From a virus: DNA of 64,000 nucleotides. The position numbers were made by a program, and so were the translations under genes. The notes beneath the pieces are model-generated. The model saw nothing but the letters and a program-made list of their open reading frames with translations, ran no database searches and was not told where the DNA came from. Location of the stretch: the IMG/VR virus record IMGVR_UViG_3300021057_000274, positions 62,001 through 126,000 of that record. One strand, written 5' to 3'. Position 1 is the stretch's first letter, and each line of letters opens with the position of its first letter. Below are positions 6,883-13,800 of this stretch, one piece after another.

Positions 6883-7482
6883 ATGAAGACGTGCGAGCAG
6901 GCCCGCGGCCTCTCGATCTACCAGCACGGCCTCGACGTGGCCAACCGCTATCGTGACCTCTACGAGTACCTCGAGACAGGAAAGACCGTCTACAAGTGGG
7001 ACATTCCCGAGGAGTCACTTCTCGAGACTCCCGTTCTCTACCGGGTGGCCCTCCCGCCCAAGGACGTGCGCACGTACCACATCTTCCATGATTGCGGCAA
7101 GCCCTACTGTCTAACGATCGACGCTGATGGGAAGAAGCACTTTCCGAACCACGCCGCCGAATCGGCTCGGGTGTTCCGAGAGCTGTTTATCGAGAATCGG
7201 GAGTTCGACGCGACTAAGGACTCTGGATTGCTGCTCATGACCGAGCAGCTCATCAAGCTCGACATGTGGGCGCACACTTGTCGCGGCGAGGAGATCACCG
7301 AGTTTTGCAAGCATCCGCTGGCGCCGACGCTCCTCCTGACGGCTTGGGCCGAGATCCACGCGAACGCCGAGATGTTCGGTGGCTTCGAGTCCACCTCGTT
7401 CAAGATCAAGAGGAAACACCTGGCCAAGGTCACCAGGCGATTGCACGCTTACCTGTGCGAGCAATTAGAGCTACCGAAATAG
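6883..7482 (+). CDS. HD-domain phosphohydrolase-like protein
   Basis: 199 aa from the ATG at 6883, but protein-like sequence continues upstream in frame (VSLDQLIEQ) to the UAG at 6853-6855, so the true N-terminus may lie 9 codons earlier or be fused to the zinc module at 6739. HD signature: YHIFHDCGKP (His-Asp metal pair), then HFPNHAAESARVFREL. HD enzymes are metal-dependent phosphohydrolases on nucleotides or RNA ends; substrate not deducible. Stop is TAG. Confidence 0.6.
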   Translation: MKTCEQARGLSIYQHGLDVANRYRDLYEYLETGKTVYKWDIPEESLLETPVLYRVALPPKDVRTYHIFHDCGKPYCLTIDADGKKHFPNHAAESARVFRELFIENREFDATKDSGLLLMTEQLIKLDMWAHTCRGEEITEFCKHPLAPTLLLTAWAEIHANAEMFGGFESTSFKIKRKHLAKVTRRLHAYLCEQLELPK

Positions 7483-7495
7483 GTAACCACCTACC

Positions 7496-8278
7496 TCAGA
7501 ACGGAATGTCCTCAAGTTCAGGCTCCTCACGCCGAGGAGCCTGACGTTGCTTTCTCTTGTAGCTGGGACCAGAGGTAAACTCAGGAAAGTCATCAAGATC
7601 AAGCTCCGCGCGCATGAAGCGGTCATGTACTTGCTGCGGAGTTTCGCCGACCCAGACCGGGTCGATGATCACGATCGTGCCGTCATCTCGCATCATGAAG
7701 TTATCCTCCTTGATGTCAGGCGACCAATCGACGTGGAGGCTGATCTCCATGTACGCCTTGCAGAGCGACTTAAACCAAGGTACCCGGTCGAACAGCTCTC
7801 GCTGCTGGATCTTCATGACAGATCCGTCAGGCATGCGGTACTCGATCTTCGGAGCTTCACGATCTAGCTCATCTTTGCCGTGCTCCATGCGGTTGAGCAA
7901 GCTAGACGCGTTCTCGAGATAGTCCGCGATGAAGCGAGCGATCTCGGCGTGAAGCTCTTTGAGCTTCTCGACCTTGATTACCCATAGAAAGTCCTTGCCT
8001 GAGTCCTCGCGAGTGTGAAACTTGTGAAGCTTCAACGGCCGCTTGACAATTTTCGGGTAGTGCTTGCTAGGATGCTTGATGACGAAATCAATAAAGTCAA
8101 GATAGGCCGGATCGTTCTCGATGATCTTGATCACGTAAGGCCACCTGTCGTGAGTGAAGACCTGTCCATACTCTCCGCTCCCGACGAACTTGATCCCGAA
8201 GCGTCTCGCCATCTTGATGAGATCGCCCGTGCTCTTTCCGTGGAAGCGCTTGACGCCGATGAGCTCATTGAGAAGCAT
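7496..8278 (-). CDS. protein kinase-like fold protein
   Basis: 260 aa from the ATG at 8278. Features of a kinase-like fold: GSGEYGQVF (Gly-rich loop), WPYVIKII (Lys in beta 3), DWSPDIKEDNFMM (HxDxKxxN-like catalytic loop) and TIVIIDPVWVG (DFG-position Asp). So it is a divergent protein or small-molecule kinase. The N-terminus MLLNELIG resembles the capsid-targeting-like starts seen elsewhere. TAAATA lies 5 nt upstream, so it is probably a late gene. It is the only leftward gene in this part. Confidence 0.6.
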   Translation of the reverse strand: MLLNELIGVKRFHGKSTGDLIKMARRFGIKFVGSGEYGQVFTHDRWPYVIKIIENDPAYLDFIDFVIKHPSKHYPKIVKRPLKLHKFHTREDSGKDFLWVIKVEKLKELHAEIARFIADYLENASSLLNRMEHGKDELDREAPKIEYRMPDGSVMKIQQRELFDRVPWFKSLCKAYMEISLHVDWSPDIKEDNFMMRDDGTIVIIDPVWVGETPQQVHDRFMRAELDLDDFPEFTSGPSYKRKQRQAPRREEPELEDIPF

Positions 8279-8283
8279 GACAA

Positions 8284-8314
8284 TATTTAAGCGTGTCAGA
8301 TCTTGTGTTATGAT
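8284..8314. promoter_or_regulatory. overlapping divergent late and early promoters
   Basis: Minus-strand TAAATA at 8289-8284 faces the kinase-like gene. Plus-strand TTTAAG 8286-8291, 17 bp, TATGAT 8309-8314 faces the exonuclease. The late motif overlaps the early -35 box, so use of one should exclude the other. Confidence 0.55.
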
Positions 8315-8320
8315 CACGAG

Positions 8321-8911
8321 GTGAAACTTTTCATAGACACGGAGTTCTCAGATTTTCTAGATCCCCATCTCATCTCGCTCGGAGCGGTGACCGAGGACCT
8401 CATGAACGAGTACTACGTTGAGATCAGCGACTACGATCGCCGGCTCTCATCGAGCTTCGTCAGAGAGGTCGTCGAGCCCCTCCTCGATCTCCCAAAGCAC
8501 GGCAAGACGTACATGCAAGCCTCGCTCGAGTTCGGCCTCTGGCTGGGTGAGCTCGCTCAAGGATTGCCTGGGGACGAGAAGCTCTACGTCACGGTTGACT
8601 ATGCGACCGACTGGGAGCTGATGCTCGACCTGCTTCAAACTGACCTGAGCCTCCTGCCCAAGGTTAACAAGGCGTTCACTCTGATCAACAATGATCTGCT
8701 CCATCGCGTCGTGATCCGGTGCAGTCAGCTCGCGGTGCCGAACATGAATCAGAAGTGCGAGGGTGCGGCCGAGGCCTTCGGCCAGGGCCTAATGAGCTAC
8801 TTCGTCGAGAACAAGCTTCCGATCCACCACGCTCTCAACGATGCTAAGGCGAACGCTCACGGGTGGCGGAACGCGATGACGTGGATTGAGAAGAACGTGC
8901 ACCCGATCTAG
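8321..8911 (+). CDS. DEDD-family 3'-5' exonuclease (DnaQ/RNase T-like)
   Basis: 196 aa. N-terminal FIDTEFSDF gives the DxE metal pair with LISLGAV following. A mid-protein VTVDYATDWELM supplies the second Asp region. C-terminal HHALNDAKANAHGWRNAM supplies HxxxxD, the DEDDh type. The family removes nucleotides from 3' ends; RNase T and RNase D members trim tRNA 3' ends, which would suit this tRNA-rich phage (inference). GTG at 8321 is 6 nt after the -10 box, so the mRNA is probably leaderless. Stop is TAG. Confidence 0.75.
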   Translation: MKLFIDTEFSDFLDPHLISLGAVTEDLMNEYYVEISDYDRRLSSSFVREVVEPLLDLPKHGKTYMQASLEFGLWLGELAQGLPGDEKLYVTVDYATDWELMLDLLQTDLSLLPKVNKAFTLINNDLLHRVVIRCSQLAVPNMNQKCEGAAEAFGQGLMSYFVENKLPIHHALNDAKANAHGWRNAMTWIEKNVHPI

Positions 8912-8961
8912 CGTAGTACGTCGACATTCATAAGAAGGATAAGATCGACCTCGTCACTAAC

Positions 8962-9036
8962 ATGATCAAGCATTGCAAGGTGCCACACGAGCTAGCGATC
9001 AAGATGCTAGAATACATGAACGCCCGACTCGGCTAG
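8962..9036 (+). CDS. small ORF, 24 aa or longer
   Basis: From the ATG at 8962: MIKHCKVPHELAIKMLEYMN to a TAG at 9034. The same frame stays protein-like upstream (HKKDKIDLVTN) back to a TAG at 8914, with no usual start codon between. So the N-terminus is uncertain. The stop abuts the late promoter at 9038. Confidence 0.4.
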   Translation: MIKHCKVPHELAIKMLEYMNARLG

Positions 9037-9037
9037 G

Positions 9038-9043
9038 TAAATA
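9038..9043 (+). promoter_or_regulatory. late promoter motif TAAATA
   Basis: TAAATA sits inside a small inverted repeat (GGCTA, 6 nt, TAGCC) and 5 nt before the ATG at 9049. The same TAAATAGCCTC-ATG arrangement occurs at 24788. Confidence 0.6.
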
Positions 9044-9048
9044 GCCTC

Positions 9049-9471
9049 ATGAAGATTCTTGAAACCCTGCTTAGCGTCGTTGAAGCTAAGACCTCATCTG
9101 ACGACTCAGACCTCGCCAAGAAGGTCAAGGCCGCGCTAGTCGGGAAGACCGTCAAGGCCTTCGGTGGCAAGCCAGGTCTCTACGCCAAGCACGACGGGCC
9201 AGTTAAGTTTGTGATCACGAACACGCGAACGATCACGTACGACCACGACAGCCTGGCTCACTTCGCCTCGCTGAACGTCTACCTCGCGCTTGAGGCTAAG
9301 AATCACATCTACAGGCTAGATTTCATCGGTGACCTGTACACCGACGAAGGCCTCGAGAACGAGATCCGCAAGCTCCTCAAGCCGATCAAGCTGATCACCA
9401 AGATCAGCTACTCCGAGTCGGGCATGCAAGGTAAGGACTTCGTTAACTTCGACCTGCGGCTCGTCGACTAG
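9049..9471 (+). CDS. hypothetical late protein with capsid-targeting-like N-terminus, 140 aa
   Basis: Starts MKILETLLSVVEAKTSS, which resembles the T4 internal-protein targeting peptide ending in Glu before Ala/Ser. The remainder is a small alpha/beta protein, unrecognised. Late promoter directly upstream and almost no leader. Stop is TAG. Confidence 0.6.
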   Translation: MKILETLLSVVEAKTSSDDSDLAKKVKAALVGKTVKAFGGKPGLYAKHDGPVKFVITNTRTITYDHDSLAHFASLNVYLALEAKNHIYRLDFIGDLYTDEGLENEIRKLLKPIKLITKISYSESGMQGKDFVNFDLRLVD

Positions 9472-9501
9472 TTCTTCTGGACTACACGTCCGCAAAAGGT
9501 G

Positions 9502-9553
9502 TTTACTTTCTGACTGGACCGTGTTATGATGCTTCCATTGCGGCTTATAAATA
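9502..9553 (+). promoter_or_regulatory. early and late promoters for tRNA cluster A
   Basis: TTTACT 9502-9507, 17 bp, TATGAT 9525-9530; then TATAAATA 9546-9553, flanked by GGCT/AGCC. The first tRNA starts at 9566, so the cluster could be transcribed both early and late. Confidence 0.65.
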
Positions 9554-9565
9554 GCCTCAAGCGAT

Positions 9566-9643
9566 AGCGGAGTGGAGCAGCCCGGTAGCTCGTTGGCCTC
9601 ATAAGCCAAAGGTCGTTGGTTCGAATCCAACCTCACGCAACCA
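9566..9643 (+). tRNA. tRNA-fMet(CAT), initiator type
   Basis: Anticodon loop CTCATAA, D-arm GGAGCAGCCCGG and GGTCGTTGG as in bacterial initiators, unpaired position 1 against A72, encoded CCA. The 3' acceptor strand has one extra A (CTCACGCA), giving a bulge. Confidence 0.8.
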
Positions 9644-9649
9644 GCTCAG

Positions 9650-9760
9650 CACCTTCCCCGAGGTGCAAAGCTAACTAGCGGTGGATCGCTAGCACAATCT
9701 GAAAAATCAGTCGTTTCTCCACCTAAGCACAAACGACCGTCGGACGCTGTAACCGACATT
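9650..9760 (+). other. hairpin-rich inter-tRNA spacer
   Basis: No tRNA. Contains consecutive perfect small hairpins: GCACCT/AGGTGC, CTAGCG/CGCTAG, CTGA/TCAG, CGTTT/AAACG and GTCGG/CCGAC. Confidence 0.5.
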
Positions 9761-9762
9761 TT

Positions 9763-9836
9763 GCGGGTGTGGTACAATGGTAGCATGCAACCTTGCCAAG
9801 GTTGAGACGAGGGTTCGATTCCCTTCACCCGCTCCA
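9763..9836 (+). tRNA. tRNA-Gly(GCC)
   Basis: Acceptor GCGGGTG with its complement, anticodon loop TTGCCAA (U33), T-loop TTCGATT, encoded CCA. Confidence 0.9.
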
Positions 9837-9837
9837 G

Positions 9838-9894
9838 TAGGTAGTTGTAAAAGGTCGACCGCCCACATGGGGCGGCGGATTTGAAGGTACCTAC
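9838..9894 (+). other. spacer stem-loop closed by a perfect 7-bp stem
   Basis: GTAGGTA pairs with TACCTAC and encloses CCGCCC-ACAT-GGGGCGG. It lies exactly between two tRNA-Gly genes. Confidence 0.45.
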
Positions 9895-9899
9895 GCAGT

Positions 9900-9970
9900 G
9901 CGGGTGTAGCTCAATGGTAGAGCAACTGCCTTCCAAGCAGAAGACGGGGGTCCGATTCCCCTCACCCGCT
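9900..9970 (+). tRNA. tRNA-Gly(TCC)
   Basis: Acceptor GCGGGTG, loop CTTCCAA with anticodon TCC, T-loop TCCGATT. The genome continues CCG, so CCA is not encoded. Confidence 0.88.
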
Positions 9971-9972
9971 CC

Positions 9973-10046
9973 GAGGTTGTCGTCTAAGTGAAGACGCTGG
10001 GGCCCCAAAATCTCCAGAAACGGTGGTTCAAACCCATCCGACCTCG
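9973..10046 (+). tRNA. tRNA-like, oversized anticodon loop
   Basis: 7-bp acceptor GAGGTTG/CGACCTC, D-stem GTCT/AGAC and T-arm GGTGG-TTCAAAC-CCATC all form. The anticodon arm CTGGGG/CTCCAG leaves a 9-nt loop CCCCAAAAT with no U33, so the isotype is undecided. Confidence 0.5.
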
Positions 10047-10048
10047 CC

Positions 10049-10116
10049 GATGCTGGAGTTCAAACGCGAAGCCGGTTTCCGGAGCTAGCTCAACCTGAAC
10101 TCGCAGCAGAAGCATC
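10049..10116 (+). other. structured inter-tRNA element
   Basis: Closed by GATGCT/AGCATC (10049-10054 with 10111-10116); inner GAGTTCA/TGAACTC (10056-10062 with 10096-10102). No anticodon or T-loop. Confidence 0.4.
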
Positions 10117-10171
10117 ACAGGGTTGGGGGTTTCGCGGACCTCTGTGTTTCAAGAGCTTTGCTGATGCGTCT

Positions 10172-10247
10172 GGGGAAGTAGCTCAGCTGGGAGAGCGCAA
10201 CGTTCGCAACGTTGAGGTCGAGGGTTCGATCCCCTTCTTCTCCACCA
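10172..10247 (+). tRNA. tRNA-Ala(CGC)
   Basis: Acceptor GGGGAAG with complement, anticodon loop TTCGCAA, T-loop TTCGATC, encoded CCA. Confidence 0.9.
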
Positions 10248-10251
10248 CGTT

Positions 10252-10298
10252 AGTCCCGTAACTAGTACTCGGGACAGTGATCGGTGAGACTCCGATCA
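10252..10298 (+). other. two perfect spacer hairpins
   Basis: GTCCCG/CGGGAC (10253-10258 with 10270-10275) and TGATCGG/CCGATCA (10278-10284 with 10292-10298) fill the gap between two tRNA-Ala genes. Confidence 0.45.
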
Positions 10299-10302
10299 AG
10301 TT

Positions 10303-10378
10303 GGGGCCTTAGCTCAGCTGGGAGAGCGTATGCATGGCATGCATAAGGTCAAGGGTTCGATCCCCTTAGGCTCCACCA
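10303..10378 (+). tRNA. tRNA-Ala(GGC)
   Basis: Acceptor GGGGCCT, anticodon loop ATGGCAT, T-loop TTCGATC, encoded CCA. Confidence 0.9.
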
Positions 10379-10425
10379 ATCGCGCACTGAGCGGAGACGC
10401 TTGGGGCGAAAGAGGGTTCAAAGCT

Positions 10426-10504
10426 GGTGCTGAGAAGTCGGGGTAAGAGCTAACGCCCAACCCGAGAACCTCAGGATGATGCTCGCTTTGATTGCGTTAG
10501 CACC
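10426..10504 (+). other. tRNA-sized structured element
   Basis: GGTGCTGA pairs with TTAGCACC and the 3' end reads ACCA, as in a tRNA. The interior has TCGGG/CCCGA but no recognisable anticodon arm or TTCGA loop. Confidence 0.35.
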
Positions 10505-10506
10505 AA

Positions 10507-10581
10507 GCGGAATTAGTTCAGTGGCTAGAACGAGAGCTTCCCAAGCTCAAGACGCGGGTCCGATTCCCGCATTCCGCTCCA
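10507..10581 (+). tRNA. tRNA-Gly(CCC)
   Basis: Acceptor GCGGAAT/ATTCCGC, loop TTCCCAA, T-loop TCCGATT, encoded CCA. Confidence 0.88.
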
Positions 10582-10683
10582 GCGGGGTCGAGAAGTGGAG
10601 AACTAGGAAGAAATTCTGAGGTTCGCATCTCACTGGCCTCATAAGCCAGACAAGGCAGCGTTCAAATCCTGCCCCCGCAACCA
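10582..10683 (+). tRNA. tRNA-Met(CAT), initiator-like, expanded D-loop
   Basis: Acceptor GCGGGG/CCCCGC with CGCAACCA 3' end as in initiators, anticodon stem CTGGC-CTCATAA-GCCAG. The D-stem GAGA/TCTC encloses about 34 nt that holds its own GAAC/GTTC hairpin. The T-arm loop is also enlarged. Confidence 0.65.
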
Positions 10684-10710
10684 GTAGAAGCCCGCAACGG
10701 GTCTACGCCA

Positions 10711-10740
10711 ACCGGCTTTAAGAAGAAAGGCTGTTAGCCG
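10711..10740 (+). other. leader hairpin before the gene at 10760
   Basis: Perfect 7-bp ACCGGCT/AGCCGGT stem-loop at the end of tRNA cluster A. No T-run follows, so it is a processing or leader structure rather than a clear terminator. Confidence 0.4.
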
Positions 10741-10759
10741 GTCAGCCTCAAGGAGCAGT

Positions 10760-11587
10760 ATGATGTACAACAACAAGCTCGCCGTGGCGATCCTCAATAA
10801 CGGCCAGGTGTTGCGCGAACGCGGCGACACCGTCTACCTCCCCTTTGGTTCAGAGTACGCCATCCGCGTCAAGAACCTCAACACGACCAAGGCATCGGTC
10901 AAGGTTGAGATCGACGGCAAGGAGGCGACCGAGGGAGTAGCGCTCATCATCGACCCTAACGAGAGCTTCGACCTCGAGCGCTTCATCAAGAACGGCAACC
11001 TCAACCAGGGAAACCGCTTCAAGTTCATCCAGCGCACCGCGGCAGTCGCGAGGCATCGCGGCGTCAGCATCGACGACGGGCTGATCCGCGTCACGTTCCA
11101 GTTCGAGCGTCCCTACGTGCGCCCGAGCACGTGGCCATGGGTTGAACGTCGACGCAGCAGCTGGACTCTCGGCGGCACTCCCTACGGCAGGCGCTCCACC
11201 GACAACGGGAGAAGCTCTTGGACCGCAGGAGGTCTCGGATCAAGCGGGAGCTCTTACAGCGCTAGCGCCTCTAACTCCGTGCTTCGGTCGAAGTCATCAA
11301 CTGTCTACGACGGTGACGCGCAGTGCTCGCTAGAACCAGATCCGGTCGGAGTCACAGCGGCTGGAAGCGTCTCTGACCAGCAGTTTCAAGTCGTCAGCTC
11401 TCTCAATCTCGATCCTCAAGAGCACGTCATGGTGCTCCGCTTGCTCGGAGAGTCCGCCGAGACGAAGATCAAGGTGACGAAGCCGCTGACGGTCAAGTCG
11501 AAGCCCAAGTGCTCCTCGTGCGGCTTGAAGTGCAAGTCGTCCTGGAGATCTTGTCCGCGATGCAGCACTAGCCTCGAGATCGTCTAG
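10760..11587 (+). CDS. hypothetical protein with N-terminal beta domain and C-terminal zinc ribbon
   Basis: 275 aa. Residues 1-115 look like a small beta-sandwich (VKVEIDGKEA, ALIIDPNESFDLERFI, GNRFKFI). The middle is a Ser/Gly/Arg-rich linker (WTLGGTPYGRRSTDNG). The last 30 residues contain CSSCGLKC and CPRC, a zinc ribbon. AAGGAG is 5-6 nt before the ATG. Stop TAG overlaps the next GTG. Similar beta-domain proteins occur in other large phages; role unknown. Confidence 0.65.
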   Translation: MMYNNKLAVAILNNGQVLRERGDTVYLPFGSEYAIRVKNLNTTKASVKVEIDGKEATEGVALIIDPNESFDLERFIKNGNLNQGNRFKFIQRTAAVARHRGVSIDDGLIRVTFQFERPYVRPSTWPWVERRRSSWTLGGTPYGRRSTDNGRSSWTAGGLGSSGSSYSASASNSVLRSKSSTVYDGDAQCSLEPDPVGVTAAGSVSDQQFQVVSSLNLDPQEHVMVLRLLGESAETKIKVTKPLTVKSKPKCSSCGLKCKSSWRSCPRCSTSLEIV

Positions 11588-11985
11588 TGGGAAGCCGAAG
11601 CCAGCGGCGACGCGATCGCCTCGGAATCCGGGCGACCGGACACACTCCTGAGGGAAAGCAGGTCATGGGCGGGATGTTCAAGCTCGTCAACGAGCACGGC
11701 GTGCCGCTCTCGATCCTGCTCTTCAAGCTTGACGAGAGCGGTTGCGTTCTAGACTGGCAAGACTTCGTGCAAGACGCTCTAGAAGCAGGTTGGACGATCA
11801 AGGGTCTCACCTCACGGGTTGAGGAAGCTCTGATCGACAGCTCGTACAACAAGATCTCGCGTGACGAGATCTTGAGCAGGTTGAAGTTACTCGTCGTAAA
11901 GCTCTACGCCGAGACACAAGAAAGTGAAAAATTCCATGCCAAAGCGCATAAACATCAAGCCGGTCAAGAAGACCAAAACTCCTAA
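11587..11985 (+). CDS. hypothetical protein, 132 aa
   Basis: Not recognised. GTG at 11587 overlaps the preceding TAG. N-terminal basic stretch then an acidic helical body (LDWQDFVQDALEAGWTIKGL). Its last 50 nt overlap the vWA gene start. Confidence 0.6.
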   Translation: MGSRSQRRRDRLGIRATGHTPEGKQVMGGMFKLVNEHGVPLSILLFKLDESGCVLDWQDFVQDALEAGWTIKGLTSRVEEALIDSSYNKISRDEILSRLKLLVVKLYAETQESEKFHAKAHKHQAGQEDQNS

Positions 11986-12679
11986 GCTCACTCGCATCCT
12001 CTTCGTTCTCGACGAGTCGACCTCGATGGGATCGGTTCGCAACGAGACGATCGCAGGTTTCAACACCTTCCTCGAGGAGCAAAAGAAGATCAAGGGGAAG
12101 GCGACGATGACCCTAGTCAAGTTCAGCTCGGCCCCAAAGATGGTCTTCTCGAACGTTCCGATCGAGCACGTCCAACCGCTCGATCACACGACGTTCACCC
12201 CAAACGGATGGACGGCGCTCTACGACGCGGTCGGCGATGCGATCACGAGCTGCGGTGACCTCAAGCCGAAGGGCGTCAAGACGATCCTCGCGATCCTGAC
12301 CGACGGCGAGGAGAACAAGAGCTATCGCTTCTCGTTCGAGCGCATCACGGCGATGCTCAAGGAGTGCCAGGGCAACCCGAGCGAGCCCTGCGCAGATGAC
12401 TGGGAGGTGCTCTACCTCGGGTCACAGATGGGTGCGCGCCAAACCGCGATCGACATGGGCATCAAGCTCCAGAACGTCGCCGCGTTCGACGTCGGCGCCA
12501 AGGGCATGTCCGACGCGATCAAGACGATGTCGGCGACGGCCTCGTCCTACCGCGGAATCGACCAGAACATCGGTGGAGTCTTCTACGCCGCCGGCGCGGT
12601 AGACACCCAAGCGATGTACGAGACGATCAAGAAGGAGATCACGACCACAACCGTAACGACGAAGAAGGCCGACAAGTAA
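11936..12679 (+). CDS. von Willebrand factor A (vWA) domain protein, TerY/TROVE type
   Basis: 247 aa from the ATG at 11936; an in-frame GTG at 11924 would add four residues. MIDAS motif DESTSMGS near residue 26, then TFTPNGWTALYDAV with the Thr, and ILAILTDGEENKS with the second Asp. All three metal-ion-dependent adhesion elements are present. vWA proteins of this kind pair with TerD proteins, so it may work with the TerD-like protein at 3663 (inference). The 5' end overlaps the previous gene. A strong hairpin follows. Confidence 0.75.
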   Translation: MPKRINIKPVKKTKTPKLTRILFVLDESTSMGSVRNETIAGFNTFLEEQKKIKGKATMTLVKFSSAPKMVFSNVPIEHVQPLDHTTFTPNGWTALYDAVGDAITSCGDLKPKGVKTILAILTDGEENKSYRFSFERITAMLKECQGNPSEPCADDWEVLYLGSQMGARQTAIDMGIKLQNVAAFDVGAKGMSDAIKTMSATASSYRGIDQNIGGVFYAAGAVDTQAMYETIKKEITTTTVTTKKADK

Positions 12680-12684
12680 CGAAA

Positions 12685-12716
12685 GCTTTCGGGGAGGCTC
12701 GCGAGCCTCCCCGAAG
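12685..12716 (+). terminator. long GC-rich hairpin without T-run
   Basis: GGGGAGGCT-CGCG-AGCCTCCCC extended by CTTTC/GAAG, about 14 bp. No following T-run, so termination would be weak or it protects the mRNA 3' end. Confidence 0.5.
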
Positions 12717-12723
12717 CCCGCGG

Positions 12724-12752
12724 TTTACCTCTCGCGTCTCTCATGATATAAT
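12724..12752 (+). promoter_or_regulatory. sigma70-like promoter, leaderless transcript
   Basis: TTTACC 12724-12729, 17 bp, TGATATAAT ending 12752; ATG at 12758 is at about +1. Confidence 0.75.
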
Positions 12753-12757
12753 TTCTC

Positions 12758-13708
12758 ATGAGCAATTCCTACAACCTTCAATTTCAGAAGGATCGGACCT
12801 TTCTCAAGGCCTACATGTTGGGGAGAGGATACTCCCTCGGGCTCAAGGCTCTCGGCTTCTCAGAGCGACACCACACCGGACTCAGGAAGGACAAGCAGAC
12901 CCCGGAGTTTCATCACCAGGTTCAGATCGCTCTCTCGGTTCTCGATCTCAAGGGGCTCATCAACGAGGAGCTCGCGATCGTCATCGCTCTCCTCCATGAC
13001 GTTCAGGAGGATCACCGCGTTCCGACCGAGGCGATCCGCCGCGAGTTTGGCGACGATGTCGCCTCCGTCAACTGGAAGATGACCAAGAAGTTTGTCGAGA
13101 CCGACGGCACGCTCACGGTCAAGGACAGAGAAGCTTACATCATCGATCTCTCACTTGACGCGACTGGTTCGATCGTCAAGGGGCTTGACCGAGTCAACAA
13201 TCTTCAGACGATGATCGGCGTCTTCACCGTCGAGAAGATGCAGAGCTACGCCGACGAGGCGGAGACGATCTTCCTCCCGATGCTGAAGAAGGCGTCGAAG
13301 CACTTCCCCGAACAACATCACGCGTATCAGGCCGTGCAGCAAACGATGAAGCGCCAGCTCAAGTGGATTCGCGCTTACATCGACTTGCACCAGCGCCTCG
13401 AAGCTCACATCGATCATGTCGAGATGGAGCACGAGGCAACGATCGTAGAGCGAAACGCGGCGCTAAAGACGAACGCTGATTTGCGTCACTTCACAGAAAC
13501 TCTTCAAGAGAAAAATCGAGGACTCGCAGAGATTGCCGCCAAAGGGGTGACGGAAATAAACCGCGCGCTGATTCGTGCCGTTGCTAAAGCGCTTCTCGAG
13601 AACCGCGTGACAGGTGACAAGCATGACAGCGTCTTACAGCGTCTTGCATGGCGTCATGCGCGAGCTGGGCATCTCCGAGCTCGAGATGATCCAATTTCGC
13701 GACGATAA
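12758..13708 (+). CDS. SpoT-like (p)ppGpp hydrolase domain protein
   Basis: 316 aa. Residues 1-190 match the RelA/SpoT HD hydrolase: ERHHTGLRKD, FHHQVQIAL, LLHDVQED (HD metal pair) and KGLDRVNNLQTM (the later Asp and Arg). This is the size of small alarmone hydrolases and no synthetase domain follows; the rest is a coiled-coil-like tail. Expected reaction: ppGpp to GDP plus pyrophosphate. In infection it would lower the stringent alarm (inference). The last 28 residues look unnatural and overlap a better small ORF at 13623, so the native C-terminus may differ. Leaderless start. Confidence 0.8.
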   Translation: MSNSYNLQFQKDRTFLKAYMLGRGYSLGLKALGFSERHHTGLRKDKQTPEFHHQVQIALSVLDLKGLINEELAIVIALLHDVQEDHRVPTEAIRREFGDDVASVNWKMTKKFVETDGTLTVKDREAYIIDLSLDATGSIVKGLDRVNNLQTMIGVFTVEKMQSYADEAETIFLPMLKKASKHFPEQHHAYQAVQQTMKRQLKWIRAYIDLHQRLEAHIDHVEMEHEATIVERNAALKTNADLRHFTETLQEKNRGLAEIAAKGVTEINRALIRAVAKALLENRVTGDKHDSVLQRLAWRHARAGHLRARDDPISRR

Positions 13709-13736
13709 GGTGAGCGGAGACATCAACCAGACCTAA
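13623..13736 (+). CDS. small ORF, 37 aa
   Basis: MTASYSVLHGVMRELGISEL then a charged tail. Overlaps the hydrolase 3' end by 86 nt in another frame and reads more like a protein than the hydrolase tail there. No strong Shine-Dalgarno. Confidence 0.45.
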   Translation: MTASYSVLHGVMRELGISELEMIQFRDDKVSGDINQT

Positions 13737-13764
13737 CTTTCCTATCTCCCAGCGGCGGCCAGGT

Positions 13765-13770
13765 TAAATA
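13765..13770 (+). promoter_or_regulatory. late promoter motif TAAATA
   Basis: GTTAAATAAG about 30 nt before the TTG at 13801, bracketed by GGCC/GGCC. Likely drives the capsid-targeted protein run 13801-17263. Confidence 0.55.
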
Positions 13771-13800
13771 AGAGGGCCAACTAAAGCTCGGAGATGTGAA

